A stretch of 64,000 bases of DNA from Leeuwenhoekiella nanhaiensis (GCF_002744755.1 NZ_KZ319288.1:620001-684000), one strand, 5' to 3'. Positions 8,759-18,739 are shown, counted from the first letter of the stretch. Translations and numbers: made by a program. Notes: a model not told the origin generated them from the sequence alone.

Positions 8759-10717
8759 TTATAACTCAATTCTAAATGGCGACGCCGGAAGCCCTTCTTT
8801 ATTGTACAAATTGGGATTGTCCGGGTTATCTGCCCAGGCATAGCGCAAATACTTTGGCTCTGCCACCTCATCACTCCAGACGATCACACGATCACCTTCA
8901 ATTTTGGCATTTGCCCACACAAATTTCCCGTCTTCACCTGCCAGCGCAAATTCGCTCAGGGTTTCGCCATCATTGCTCACCAAGCCACTGCCTGTGTGTT
9001 TAAACTGTAGAAATACTTTTCCATCTTGAATGGTATGGCTTTCGTAAACAGGTCCCGAATAAACCAGGTCCTCGCCGTAGGCCAACTTCAATCCTGCAAG
9101 CGCCATACGTTCGCCCACATCTTTTTTATTATCGGGGTGAATATCATTCCACTCCCCCAGATCAATATTTACGGTCATAGCAGTGTTCGGGTTTTTCAGC
9201 GCCTTTAGCTGGGCTTCACGCAACTCGGCCCAGTTGCTTTCAGAAGGCAGATAAGACACATCCATAAAATTAGGTAACTGCGCATAAATAAAAGGTGCTT
9301 CATGCTGATCTAAAACACTGCGCAAACCTGAAATCAAAGCCGCCATATATCCTTCGTAAGCCTTTGGATTACCGGTATTGCTTTCGCCCTGATACCATAA
9401 AATACCCTTAACCGGAAGTTGCTTATAAGGAGCGATCATCCCATTGTATAAGGCTGTTGGTTCGTTTTGTGGATTAATACGGCGCACGCGCGCTCCGGAA
9501 TCTCTGTCCGCAAAAGCGGATCGATCAAATGGCTTAAAAACCTCGCCTACTTTATACTGCCAATAGCCTTTTAAATCTACCGTATCCTGCTCAGTAAAAA
9601 TATAATAGGGTTTGTCTGGTACAAAGCCTCCCTTACCATTGTAATTGGTGACTTTAATTGTAAAATTATTTTTTCCGGCTTTGAGTAAGGTATCGGGCAC
9701 CTCATAGCGGCGCTGTGGATATTGATAGGTTTTGTTACCCACCAGAACGCCATTGATGTACACCTCATCGGCATCAACGATGCGGCCCATAAAAAGTCGG
9801 GCTTTTTTGCCTGTCATAGATTCGGGAATCTCGACTTCCCTGCGGTACCAGACTGTGCCGTTAAGGTCTCGTACACCCTGGTCTTCCCAATACCCGGGAA
9901 TGTTGATACGTCGCCAGTTTTTAGGCGTAAAATTATTACTATACCACGGCGTACCCATAAGCCCTTTATCGGTTTCCTCTTTTACTGATTCTTCCGGTTG
10001 AGGACGGTTTTGACGCTGCGCATTTACAAACGCCGTGTCTTTATTTTCTTCGATAGTTTTTAAGATTTCCGGATAATCGGTATAGCCTTCCTGGGGGATC
10101 CAGGCTTCAATGGGCGTACCACCTACGCTGGCATTGATTAAGCCAATGGGAATCTGGTATTTTTCGAAGATTTTTTTGGCAAAGAAATACGCGACAGCCG
10201 AAAACGGACGAACTTCTTCCCCCACTGCTTTTTGCCATTCGCCTTCGGTAAGATCTTCCTGAGGACCTGAGATAGCAGGAGTTGTGGGCACTTTAAAATG
10301 CCGGATTGCAGGATTATCTGCAGTCGCTATTTCTTCCGCGTAGCGCACATCGTGAATATCCAACTGATGTACCATGTTAGACTGACCGGTGCACAACCAC
10401 ACATCACCAATCAAAATATCATCGATTTCGACACTGTTTTCACCCGAAATCGTCATTTTGAAAGGTCCGCCGGCTTTCATTTTTGGGAGTTCGATACTCC
10501 ATTTTCCATCTTTAGGGGTGGTGGTTTTATACTTTTTTCCTTTAAACGAAAGCGTAATTTGTTCGCCGGGATCTGCCCAGCCCCAAACCGGCACTTTGGC
10601 ATCCCGTTGCAGCACCATCCCGTCACTTATTAAAACAGGTAATTTTATTTCGGCCTGTACAGAAAAAATCAGGCTGAACATAAAAAGGATGATTCCGCTT
10701 ATTCTTTTTAAAATCAT
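8759..10717 (-). CDS. SASA-family carbohydrate O-acetylesterase (CE20-like)
   Basis: A secreted SGNH-fold esterase of 652 aa with a signal peptide ending near SVQAEI. The catalytic Ser113 lies in WLCTGQSNM, the glycine-rich block is WYQGESNTGN, and the Asp-His pair falls in NDIHPDNK. The SASA core is split: about residues 255-390 form an inserted beta-sandwich of the GH2 sugar-binding type (WYRREVEIP, DADEVYINGVLVG). This split architecture is that of sialate O-acetylesterase-like enzymes and of acetylesterases of family CE20 acting on hemicellulose. Removal of acetyl groups from xylan is the likely role given the context. It starts 7 bases after the GH3 stop and is co-transcribed with it. 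Confidence 0.85.
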   Translation of the reverse strand: MILKRISGIILFMFSLIFSVQAEIKLPVLISDGMVLQRDAKVPVWGWADPGEQITLSFKGKKYKTTTPKDGKWSIELPKMKAGGPFKMTISGENSVEIDDILIGDVWLCTGQSNMVHQLDIHDVRYAEEIATADNPAIRHFKVPTTPAISGPQEDLTEGEWQKAVGEEVRPFSAVAYFFAKKIFEKYQIPIGLINASVGGTPIEAWIPQEGYTDYPEILKTIEENKDTAFVNAQRQNRPQPEESVKEETDKGLMGTPWYSNNFTPKNWRRINIPGYWEDQGVRDLNGTVWYRREVEIPESMTGKKARLFMGRIVDADEVYINGVLVGNKTYQYPQRRYEVPDTLLKAGKNNFTIKVTNYNGKGGFVPDKPYYIFTEQDTVDLKGYWQYKVGEVFKPFDRSAFADRDSGARVRRINPQNEPTALYNGMIAPYKQLPVKGILWYQGESNTGNPKAYEGYMAALISGLRSVLDQHEAPFIYAQLPNFMDVSYLPSESNWAELREAQLKALKNPNTAMTVNIDLGEWNDIHPDNKKDVGERMALAGLKLAYGEDLVYSGPVYESHTIQDGKVFLQFKHTGSGLVSNDGETLSEFALAGEDGKFVWANAKIEGDRVIVWSDEVAEPKYLRYAWADNPDNPNLYNKEGLPASPFRIEL

Positions 10718-10724
10718 GTTGTCT

Positions 10725-12992
10725 TTAGTTTACTGCAAATTCTATTTCGGCCATTTTAGGAGCTCCTAATGCCGCGCTACGTTTCATAGGGCTTGCACCT
10801 CCCACATAAAGCCGGAATGTACCAGGCTCAATAGTCTTAGAGCCATCTTCAAGCACAAGCTGAAAGTTTTCGGGCTTGATCTCAAATGTTATTTTCTCAG
10901 AAGCACCGGGTTCTAGAGTAACGCGTTTGGTATTTATAAATTGAAAATTAGGCACCCGAACCGAAGCTTCCAGGTCTGAAATGTATACCTGTACCACTTC
11001 GTCTGACTTCACCTTACCGGTGTTGGTCACGGTCACTTCAAGATTCAGACTTTCGTCCTTTGTAACCTGAGTTTTATTTAAAGCGGCATTACTGTATTCA
11101 AACTGTGTATAATTCAGCCCAAAACCAAACGGATACAAGGGCTCCTCGTTCATATACTTATACGTACGCCCTTCCATGGAATAATCTTCGTAGGCAGGTA
11201 ACTGATCTAGTGATTTAGGGAAGGTAATAGGTAATCTTCCTGACGGAGAAACATCACCAAAAAGTACATCTGCAATCGCAGTACCACCTTCTTCGCCGGG
11301 ATACCACACGAAAAGCACAGCATCAGCCAGCTCCTGAACCCGAGCAAGATCTACAGGACTACCTCCTGTAATAAGTGCAATAATTGGTTTACGATCTTCA
11401 GGATTTCTATCAGCCATTTCACGCAAATCTTCCAAATATTGAATTTGATTAGGAGGCAAACCATAATCCAAGCGATCTCCCGCTGTATCTGAATCTATCG
11501 AGTCGCCTTCCTCACCCTGAAGCGTGCTGGATAAACCCAAAACGACTAGCGTCACATCGCTGTTTGCCGCATTCCCGGTTGCATAATTAATAGGGTTTCT
11601 AGAGTCTTTGTTTAACATGGCTCCCTGGCGGTATTGCAACTGACTGGTAGGACTTATCGCTTCGCTGATACCTTCAAGAATGGTTACCATATTTGAATTA
11701 ACACCATAATAATTACCCAGAAGAACTTCCGTACTTGTGGCGTTCGGGCCGGTTAGGAAATATTTGGGCAGGTCCTTTTTAAGCGGAAGAATTCCATTAT
11801 TCTTTAAAAGCACAATACTTTTTTGAGCAGTTTCGCGTGCTAAAGCGCGGTGTTCTTCACTATTAATCACCTCAAGCGAAAGCGCATCGTATGCATTGCT
11901 TCCTTTAGGATCGAATAATCCCAGCTTAAAACGGGTTTTGAGCAAGAGTGCTAGTTGCTCGTCTATTTCGGCTTCCGTAATTAAACCTTGCTCTACCGCT
12001 TCAGGCAATGCACTGTAGGTGTCTCCGCAATTTAGGCTTACTCCGCTTTTTACTGCCATTGCAGCAGCACCAGCCTTGGAAGGCGCAGTACCGTGACCAC
12101 CCTGACCTTTGGCAACATATAAATCAACAAGAGCAGCGCAATCGCTAAGAATATGTCCGTCAAAATTCCATTTTTGCTTTAAAACCTCATCAAGCAAGTA
12201 CTTATTAGTACAACACGGTTCGCCGTTAGTACTGTTATAGGCACACATAACGGCTTCCACATTCTCATTGACTAAAGCTTCAAATGCGGGCAGATACGTC
12301 TCATACATATCTTTTAAAGTCGCGGTGGCATTAAACTCGTGTCTTACCTGCTCGGGACCACTGTGCACTGCAAAATGCTTGGCGCAGGCAGCTGTTTTTA
12401 GATGATCAGGATCATCACCTTGCAGACCTTTTACAAAAGCAACACCAATCAATGACATCAGATACGGATCTTCGCCGTAAGTCTCCTGACCTCTACCCCA
12501 ACGCGGATCCCTGAAAATATTAATATTAGGCGTCCAGAACGTGAGACCGTTATAACGGTTAAAATTTCCCTTTTCGCTGGTTGCGTTGTATAAAGCCCGG
12601 GCTTCATCTGAAATGGCATTGGAAATTCGATACGCCAAATCTGCATCAAAGGTGGCACCTATCCCTATCGCCTGCGGAAAAACAGTGGCAGCAGAAGCAC
12701 GCCCGACTCCGTGAAGGGCCTCATTCCAATAATCATAAGGAGGAATATTTAATCGCTCAATAGCCGGGGTACTATTCATCATCTGAGCCGCTTTTTCTTC
12801 AAGGGATAACCGCGAGATCAAATCTGCTACACGCTCATCTACAGATAACGAAGTATCATAAAAAGGGAACTCAGGATTTTCAGACTGGTTTTTTTCAATC
12901 GTTTGCGGAGATTGTTTTTGATCTGTATTACAAGACAGAGTCAACAGGCAAGCAACAAAAAAAACTATTCGGTAATAAAAGAGATTGTTCAT
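10725..12992 (-). CDS. GH3 beta-xylosidase-like lipoprotein (no PA14 insert)
   Basis: A retaining beta-glycosidase of family GH3, 755 aa, with a lipoprotein signal (lipobox LTLSC, Cys21), so anchored in an envelope membrane. The order is TIM barrel (about 50-370), alpha/beta sandwich (about 395-620) and C-terminal Fn3-like domain (about 660-750). The nucleophile is Asp284 in HILSDCAAL; the Ser-Asp-Cys context is typical of xylosidase/arabinosidase GH3 enzymes. The acid/base Glu is probably in LQGEEGDS. It is the first gene of the minus-strand operon GH3-SASA-CRTAC1-like, divergent from susC1, with a LacI-type site 73 bases upstream of its start. The likely role is trimming xylose from the non-reducing end of oligosaccharides; arabinosidase activity is possible. 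Confidence 0.9.
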   Translation of the reverse strand: MNNLFYYRIVFFVACLLTLSCNTDQKQSPQTIEKNQSENPEFPFYDTSLSVDERVADLISRLSLEEKAAQMMNSTPAIERLNIPPYDYWNEALHGVGRASAATVFPQAIGIGATFDADLAYRISNAISDEARALYNATSEKGNFNRYNGLTFWTPNINIFRDPRWGRGQETYGEDPYLMSLIGVAFVKGLQGDDPDHLKTAACAKHFAVHSGPEQVRHEFNATATLKDMYETYLPAFEALVNENVEAVMCAYNSTNGEPCCTNKYLLDEVLKQKWNFDGHILSDCAALVDLYVAKGQGGHGTAPSKAGAAAMAVKSGVSLNCGDTYSALPEAVEQGLITEAEIDEQLALLLKTRFKLGLFDPKGSNAYDALSLEVINSEEHRALARETAQKSIVLLKNNGILPLKKDLPKYFLTGPNATSTEVLLGNYYGVNSNMVTILEGISEAISPTSQLQYRQGAMLNKDSRNPINYATGNAANSDVTLVVLGLSSTLQGEEGDSIDSDTAGDRLDYGLPPNQIQYLEDLREMADRNPEDRKPIIALITGGSPVDLARVQELADAVLFVWYPGEEGGTAIADVLFGDVSPSGRLPITFPKSLDQLPAYEDYSMEGRTYKYMNEEPLYPFGFGLNYTQFEYSNAALNKTQVTKDESLNLEVTVTNTGKVKSDEVVQVYISDLEASVRVPNFQFINTKRVTLEPGASEKITFEIKPENFQLVLEDGSKTIEPGTFRLYVGGASPMKRSAALGAPKMAEIEFAVN

Positions 12993-13064
12993 TTCAATTT
13001 GAATTAATGCGATTCACAGGTAAGGAGTTCAGTATTTTTATTAATAAAAAGACAGAAAGCATTT

Positions 13065-13080
13065 ACGCAATCGGTTGCAA
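13065..13080. promoter_or_regulatory. LacI-type palindromic operator (site B)
   Basis: ACGCAATCGGTTGCAA matches the window consensus at 13 of 16 positions. It lies 73 bases upstream of the GH3 start and overlaps the only candidate -7 element for that operon. Confidence 0.5.
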
Positions 13081-13378
13081 ACTAAAAATAATTTGTCACA
13101 TTATCATCATTTTTAGAAACATAAACAAAATGATAGTCCAGATTTAATTTTAAGACAACTATTTTTCTAATTAAAGATATCATTCTATATGAATGAGCAT
13201 TCCTACTTTAAAATCAGAGACGCAATCAAACAGTCTTATGAGTTTAATGGGTTGCAGATATTCGGTACTCTAATATTTTATTTTGAAAATCTAAAAAAAT
13301 GGAAAACTTACCAATTATTTGATATTCAATAGTTTAAATCCTATTATTGATGGATTAGTATATTCTTAACAAAATTTT

Positions 13379-13394
13379 GCGCAATCGGTTGTTT
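13379..13394. promoter_or_regulatory. LacI-type palindromic operator (site C)
   Basis: GCGCAATCGGTTGTTT matches at 12 of 16 positions. It overlaps the -33 TTG (13389-13391) of the susC1 promoter, so a bound protein would compete with sigma factor. Confidence 0.5.
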
Positions 13395-13419
13395 TATAAG
13401 TGTGATTTCTATACATTTG
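13389..13419 (+). promoter_or_regulatory. Bacteroidota-type promoter for susC1/susD1
   Basis: The -7 element is TACATTTG at 13412-13419, a full TAnnTTTG match. The -33 TTG is at 13389-13391, 20 bases away. The predicted start is near 13426, giving a leader of about 190 bases to the ATG at 13615. Operator site C covers the -33 element and site D lies in the leader. Confidence 0.5.
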
Positions 13420-13502
13420 AAAACATAACATATAGTACAAAAGACAATAAGCGTCCGTCGTACATTTTAAATTTGCCTTTATCGACTTTATGGAACAAAT
13501 AC

Positions 13503-13518
13503 ACGAAATCGATTGAGT
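13503..13518. promoter_or_regulatory. LacI-type palindromic operator (site D)
   Basis: ACGAAATCGATTGAGT matches the consensus at 14 of 16 positions, jointly the best in the window. It lies in the predicted susC1 leader, 97 bases before the start codon. With site C it could support cooperative binding or a repression loop. Confidence 0.55.
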
Positions 13519-13614
13519 AGAAATTTCGGTCGAGCGCCAGTTCCAAGTTCTATATGTAAAAAACCAATTCAATTAAACTCGAATGACTAATTAATTCAAT
13601 CTAAACTAAGTTTT

Positions 13615-16600
13615 ATGGAAAGCGTTCTACTTTTTCAGAAGAAAACTCTCAGGTATCTTGGGCTATTCTTCTTAAGTGTATTTTTCTGCTCCGGAATTTA
13701 TGCTCAATCAACAATTACAGGTACAGTGACCGACGGTACTGGTCCCATTCCTGGCGCAAACGTTATCGTTAAAGGAACCAACAACGGCGCAGTTACCGAT
13801 TTCGACGGAAATTATACCTTAAACAATGTACCCGGCGATGCTATTTTGGTATTCAGCTTTGTGGGTTATGAGGCCAAAGAAGTACCGGTAAATAACCGTT
13901 CTCAGGTAAATGCGGTACTTGAAAATGACCTGCAATCTTTAAGTGAGGTTGTGGTTATTGGTTATGGTACTCAAAATAAGGAATCTGTAACGGGATCTGT
14001 TGTATCTCTTGATGGTGAATCTCTTGAAGAGGTTCAGGTAGCAAACTTTCAGCAGGCTTTACAGGGTCGTGCGCCTGGTGTACAAATTACAACCACCAGC
14101 ACCAGACCGGGAGCTAATAATGCATCAATTCGTATTCGTGGGGTTCGCTCTTTATCAGGAAGTAATGATCCATTAATTGTACTTAACGGTATTCCCTTTT
14201 CAGGAGGAATTAACGATATCAGTATTAATGACATAGAAAGTCTTGATATACTCAAAGATGCTTCTGCAACCGCTATTTATGGTTCTCGAGGGGCTAACGG
14301 GGTTATTCTGATTACTACCAAAACCGGTAAAAAAGGACAAAAGGCAACGTTTAGCTACAACACTTACTATGCTGCTAAAGAAGTTTTTGCGAAATACCCT
14401 ATGATGAATGGTCCTCAATTTCTAGCTCTGCGAGAAGCGACTGGGATTACAAGGGATGGTGTACCTATCTATCAGAATTTAGGAGCGGATGAAGATCCCA
14501 ACGTAAACACAGACTGGCAGGACTTAATTTACGGAACAGGTTTGCAAACCAATCACGACTTTAGTGTTTCTGGAGGAACAGAAAATGGAAGCTACAGCTT
14601 TGGTGGGGGTTATTTTAAAGAGACTTCTGTTTTACCTGTTGAAGATTTTCAAAGATATTCGCTTCGCGTACAGGTCGATCAGCAAATAGGTGCATTTCGT
14701 TTTGGCTTGAATTCTATTATGAACTGGAACGTCACTAATGCTGCAGGAACCGGACTCTACGGAAATTTAAGTGCTACACCTATTTTAGATCCGTATAATG
14801 AAGATGGTTCTTTAAAACGAGTTGTAAGTATGCCAGCTGATGACTTTTGGGTCACTACGCGTAGTACTCTAGAAGCTATAGGGGATGGTCGTGTTAACCT
14901 GCAAAAGGATTTTGGAACCTATAATAATTTGTACGGTGAAGTTAGTATTCCTGGAATTGATGGATTAAAGTACCGTTTAAATATTGGTTTAAACCTCCGC
15001 ACCAGTAGAGATGGTTTCTTTAACGGACAGGGAGTTGCAAATATTGACCCATTGTCGCCCAATAATGCTGGAAACAGCAGCAGCTTATTTCAGGATTATG
15101 TTGTTGAAAATTTATTGACTTATGACAAAACCTTTGCTGACAAGCATAAGGTTAACATCGTTGGTTTATATTCATTTCAAAATTCAAAATTCGAAGATTC
15201 CTTTTTAAACGCCAGAAATATTCCGAATGAGGATTTTTTATTCTATAACCTTGATGCGGCTTTATTGGAAGACATTACCGGTTACGGAAGTAATTATGGT
15301 GAAAATGGTTTAAAATCTGTGATGGGACGAGCCATCTATCAATATGACAACAGATACCTGTTAACAGCTACTGTTCGTGCAGATGGATCTTCAAGATTAG
15401 CACCCGGAAATAAATGGGTTACCTACCCCGCAATCTCTTTGGGATGGAATATTGCGAATGAAAAATTTATGGAAGATGTAGAATGGGTTAATTCCTTAAA
15501 ACTCCGTGCAGGTTATGGAGAAACCTCTAATCAGGCGGTTAACAACTATGCTACACTCGGAAACCTTGGAATTCGCAATTACAACTTTGGAGAGACTTTC
15601 GCTACCGGATATTTTGTAAACGAACTTCCTAATGCTACATTAGGCTGGGAGTTTTCAGAAACTTATAACTACGGTATCGATTTTGGTTTGTTCAACAACC
15701 GTCTTTCTGGTACTGTTGAATATTATCTGACTAAAACGAACGATATTCTTTATCGCGTAGGTCTGCCATCAACATCTGGGGTGGGATCCTTTGTTGGAAA
15801 CATTGGTGCCACAGAAAACAAAGGGGTAGAAGTAGCTTTAAATGCTACAATTCTAGACAATCCAGATGGTTTTACCTGGGATTTTGGGGTCAACCTCTAT
15901 ACGAATAGAAATGAAATCACCTCACTTGCGAGTGGTCAGGATAGAAACGAAGGTCAGCTCTGGTTTGTGGGATCTCCTATAAACGTAATTTATGACTTCA
16001 AAAACATAGGTCTTTGGAATGAAGATGATCCTGATTTCCAGTATTTACAAACCTACGAACCGGGTGGAAATGTGGGTATGATCAAGGTAGAATACACCGG
16101 TGAATTCAATGAAGATGGTTCACCTGTACGTCAGATAAACGCAGACGATCGTCAGATCATCGATCCAACTCCTGATTTTCAGGGAGGTTTCAACACCCGC
16201 TTAGCTTACAAAAACTTTGATTTTAATATGGTTGGTGTTTTTCAAAGCGGTGGTACTTTAGTAAGTACTTTATACTCTTCAGGAGGTTACTTAAACCTGC
16301 TTACCGGTAGAAGAAACAATATTGACGTAGATTACTGGACTCCTACGAACACCGATGCTAAATATCCTGTTCCAGGAGGTATTCAGGCAGGCGACGGACC
16401 GAAATATGGAACAACAATGGGATATTTTGATGGTTCGTTTTTGAAGGTTCGTGCTATGACATTAGGTTATAATTTTGAATCTAATCTAATTGAACAAGCT
16501 GGACTACAGAGTTTACGCCTTTATGCCACCGTTCAAAACCCATTTGTTCTGTTTTCACCTTATCATAAAGAATCTGGAATGGATCCTGAAACCAACTCGG

Positions 16601-16734
16601 GATCAGATGGTGCAGGAAACGCTCAAAACTCAGCAACCGGAACTGCTGGTTACATCTCTAGAGGTATTGCAACCATAGGAACAAACGTTCCTACCACTCG
16701 CAATTTTCTTCTTGGATTGAATTTAAAATTTTAA
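13615..16734 (+). CDS. SusC/RagA-family TonB-linked outer membrane transporter 1
   Basis: A TonB-dependent importer of 1039 aa that with SusD1 forms an outer-membrane oligosaccharide uptake complex. A signal peptide ending near SGIYAQ is followed by a carboxypeptidase-regulatory-like domain (about 33-105: ITGTVTDGTGPIPGANV, FSFVGYE). The TonB-box-like stretch EVVVIGYGTQ is next, then the plug (about 120-225, with RIRGVRSLSGSNDPLIVLNG and DASATAIYGSRGANGVI) and the 22-strand barrel. The barrel ends in LLGLNLKF, with the C-terminal Phe typical of outer membrane proteins. The SusD1 ATG lies 12 bases after the stop. Import of xylan-derived oligosaccharides is inferred from the surrounding enzymes. 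It is not a near copy of SusC2 (995 aa), so the two pairs probably handle different ligands. Confidence 0.93.
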   Translation: MESVLLFQKKTLRYLGLFFLSVFFCSGIYAQSTITGTVTDGTGPIPGANVIVKGTNNGAVTDFDGNYTLNNVPGDAILVFSFVGYEAKEVPVNNRSQVNAVLENDLQSLSEVVVIGYGTQNKESVTGSVVSLDGESLEEVQVANFQQALQGRAPGVQITTTSTRPGANNASIRIRGVRSLSGSNDPLIVLNGIPFSGGINDISINDIESLDILKDASATAIYGSRGANGVILITTKTGKKGQKATFSYNTYYAAKEVFAKYPMMNGPQFLALREATGITRDGVPIYQNLGADEDPNVNTDWQDLIYGTGLQTNHDFSVSGGTENGSYSFGGGYFKETSVLPVEDFQRYSLRVQVDQQIGAFRFGLNSIMNWNVTNAAGTGLYGNLSATPILDPYNEDGSLKRVVSMPADDFWVTTRSTLEAIGDGRVNLQKDFGTYNNLYGEVSIPGIDGLKYRLNIGLNLRTSRDGFFNGQGVANIDPLSPNNAGNSSSLFQDYVVENLLTYDKTFADKHKVNIVGLYSFQNSKFEDSFLNARNIPNEDFLFYNLDAALLEDITGYGSNYGENGLKSVMGRAIYQYDNRYLLTATVRADGSSRLAPGNKWVTYPAISLGWNIANEKFMEDVEWVNSLKLRAGYGETSNQAVNNYATLGNLGIRNYNFGETFATGYFVNELPNATLGWEFSETYNYGIDFGLFNNRLSGTVEYYLTKTNDILYRVGLPSTSGVGSFVGNIGATENKGVEVALNATILDNPDGFTWDFGVNLYTNRNEITSLASGQDRNEGQLWFVGSPINVIYDFKNIGLWNEDDPDFQYLQTYEPGGNVGMIKVEYTGEFNEDGSPVRQINADDRQIIDPTPDFQGGFNTRLAYKNFDFNMVGVFQSGGTLVSTLYSSGGYLNLLTGRRNNIDVDYWTPTNTDAKYPVPGGIQAGDGPKYGTTMGYFDGSFLKVRAMTLGYNFESNLIEQAGLQSLRLYATVQNPFVLFSPYHKESGMDPETNSGSDGAGNAQNSATGTAGYISRGIATIGTNVPTTRNFLLGLNLKF

Positions 16735-16746
16735 AAAAAAGTGATT

Positions 16747-18675
16747 ATGAAACGATTACAATTTAAAATAGCCTGTATAGCTTTTTTTGCTATCGGTGTC
16801 AGTATTACATCCTGTTCAGATGATATTCTGGAAGAAAACCCCAGAAGTGTTTTCACTCCGGAATTCTTTCAAACAGAGGCAGGTGTTGAAGGCGGAATCA
16901 CCGCATTATATACGCATTTACGCTTTTTATACGGTGCCTGGAATTATTATAACTCAACTGAAACGGGCACAGATGAATATACCTGGGCACAAAGTGCTGA
17001 CGGTAACTTTAAAGACATGGACCTATCTGGTGTTGGCTCAATTATTTCGACCTCTGCACCTCCTGCCGGACCCTGGTTCAGTTGCTTTGGCGCTATAAAC
17101 ACCGCAAGTGGTATTATTGAGAATGCTGAGGCTGTGGGAATCGCAGAGTCTTTGGTTGCAGAAGCCCGGTTTTTCCGCGGATTTGATTACTTCCTTCTGG
17201 TTCAAACCTATGGAGGGGTACCTCTAGATCTGGGCTCTGGAGAATTGGCTTTTAATACCTCAACTTTCCGAGGTTCGGTACGCAATACGGTCCCTGAGGT
17301 CTATACAAAAGCTATTCTTCCTGATTTACAAAGAGCTGTACAAGATTTACCTGAGCAGCCTCGTTTAACGGGTACCGTAACAAAAAATACAGCCCGTTTA
17401 TATCTGGCTAAAGCGTATTTAACCTATGCCTGGTGGTTGCAAAACCCCAATAACATCCCAACGTATCCGGAAGCTCCACGTCAGGACCCTGATGGTCGCG
17501 ATGCTGCATACTATTTTCAACAAGCCTATAATGTTGCGACTACTGCCATTGACAATCCGGGACCGTATTCCTTGCTTGAATATTTTTACGATGTGCACTG
17601 GGCACCAAATGACAGACACGCTGAAATGATGCTTTATGCAGATCATACTGAAGAAAGTGAAATTTACAATGGCGCGAGTTTAGGTTTTGGTATTTCAGGG
17701 GCACAGGATAATGCATCAGTCTGGATGGCAACATGGAATTACACTCAGATCAGAAGTGCCGATGGTGTTGCTGTTGTTCAGCGTGAAGCTGCACAAAGCT
17801 ACGGGCGTCCATGGACACGTATGGCGCCGCCTATTGGAGTATTTAAAAACACTTTTGCCGATAAGGAGAATGACTCAAGATATGACGGAACGTTTGTAAC
17901 CAGTTATCGTAATAACCGTGATAAATTGTCTCCTCCTGACTTTACTGAATATCCAAACGCAAATAACATTCCCGTAGGTCCTGGTGAAGCCGTACTTACT
18001 TTCTTGGATCAAGATGATCCTGCTATTGATTATTCAGGAAATAAAGCCTCTATTGGCGCAGGTTCTCTTGCAGGGCGATCTGATTTTGTAATCAACCCTG
18101 GAGGTATTAGTCGTGTTGTGTATCCCGGATTGTGGAAATTAGGAACCTATAGAACCGATAATAACGGAGGATTAGGCTCTCCTAATGCCGGTTTAACCAG
18201 ACCATTCCCTATCGCTAAATTCTCAGAATTTTATTTTATAGCTGCCGAAGCTGCAGTGAAAGGTGCCGCGACTCAGGGTGGTAAAACCGCTCGTGATCTT
18301 ATCAATGTGATTCGCGCCCGCGCGGGTAAATGGAGGTTTGATAACGGGGAACAAGAAGTGCGTATGGAGGATAACAGCGCAACACTTGTAAATAATACTC
18401 CTAATCCAATCACAATTGACTTCATTCTACAGGAACGGTCCCGTGAATATTTTGGTGAAGGATATCGTTGGTATGATCTGGTACGTACTCAAAAGTGGGC
18501 TGAAGTTGCAGCTACCTACAGTATAGCAGGTTCAGCTTATGGAGATCATACACCACAAACATTTACAAGAACAATAGAACCTTATCATTATTTGAGACCG
18601 GTTCCACAGGGCCAACTTGATGCGATGGATGTGTCGGATGCCGAAAAAGATACCTATCAAAACCCAGGCTATTAA
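16747..18675 (+). CDS. SusD/RagB-family glycan-binding lipoprotein 1
   Basis: The surface lipoprotein partner of SusC1, 642 aa. I chose the ATG at 16747 instead of the GTG at 16741. The signal is MKRLQFKIAC... with lipobox ITSC, Cys23. The SusD hallmarks are an N-terminal TPR-like helical region (RFFRGFDYFLLVQTYGGVPL, LYLAKAYLTYAWWL) and a C-terminal substrate-binding region ending ILQERSREYFGEGYRWYDLVRTQKW, followed by LRPVPQGQLDAMDV. It is longer than many SusD proteins (around 500-600 aa), the extra length lying in the middle and suggesting added surface loops. A strong terminator follows directly, so no surface glycan-binding protein is co-transcribed after it, unlike the classic PUL order. 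Confidence 0.93.
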   Translation: MKRLQFKIACIAFFAIGVSITSCSDDILEENPRSVFTPEFFQTEAGVEGGITALYTHLRFLYGAWNYYNSTETGTDEYTWAQSADGNFKDMDLSGVGSIISTSAPPAGPWFSCFGAINTASGIIENAEAVGIAESLVAEARFFRGFDYFLLVQTYGGVPLDLGSGELAFNTSTFRGSVRNTVPEVYTKAILPDLQRAVQDLPEQPRLTGTVTKNTARLYLAKAYLTYAWWLQNPNNIPTYPEAPRQDPDGRDAAYYFQQAYNVATTAIDNPGPYSLLEYFYDVHWAPNDRHAEMMLYADHTEESEIYNGASLGFGISGAQDNASVWMATWNYTQIRSADGVAVVQREAAQSYGRPWTRMAPPIGVFKNTFADKENDSRYDGTFVTSYRNNRDKLSPPDFTEYPNANNIPVGPGEAVLTFLDQDDPAIDYSGNKASIGAGSLAGRSDFVINPGGISRVVYPGLWKLGTYRTDNNGGLGSPNAGLTRPFPIAKFSEFYFIAAEAAVKGAATQGGKTARDLINVIRARAGKWRFDNGEQEVRMEDNSATLVNNTPNPITIDFILQERSREYFGEGYRWYDLVRTQKWAEVAATYSIAGSAYGDHTPQTFTRTIEPYHYLRPVPQGQLDAMDVSDAEKDTYQNPGY

Positions 18676-18701
18676 TTTCAAAGTAAGAGTTTGAAATAGC
18701 A

Positions 18702-18739
18702 ACTGCCCAAAAGTTTAAAACTTTTGGGCAGTTTTTTTT
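18702..18739 (+). terminator. Rho-independent terminator after susD1
   Basis: A 12-base perfect stem ACTGCCCAAAAG / CTTTTGGGCAGT with a 7-base loop is followed by a run of T. It closes the susC1-susD1 operon. Confidence 0.92.

Larger units (their letters stand above)
12993..13614. promoter_or_regulatory. Divergent regulatory region between GH3 operon and susC1
   Basis: There are 622 bases without a credible gene. They hold three LacI-type palindromes (13065, 13379, 13503) and a good promoter for susC1. For the GH3 operon only a weak minus-strand -7-like TTAGTTTG is visible at 13078-13085, touching site B. A 68-codon frame on the minus strand (13366-13572) lacks a ribosome-binding context or recognisable protein pattern and is rejected. 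Confidence 0.7.

Noticed and set aside
13366-13572. 68-codon minus-strand frame in the divergent region
   Set aside because: Low-complexity, no recognisable pattern, and it overlaps the susC1 promoter and two operators.
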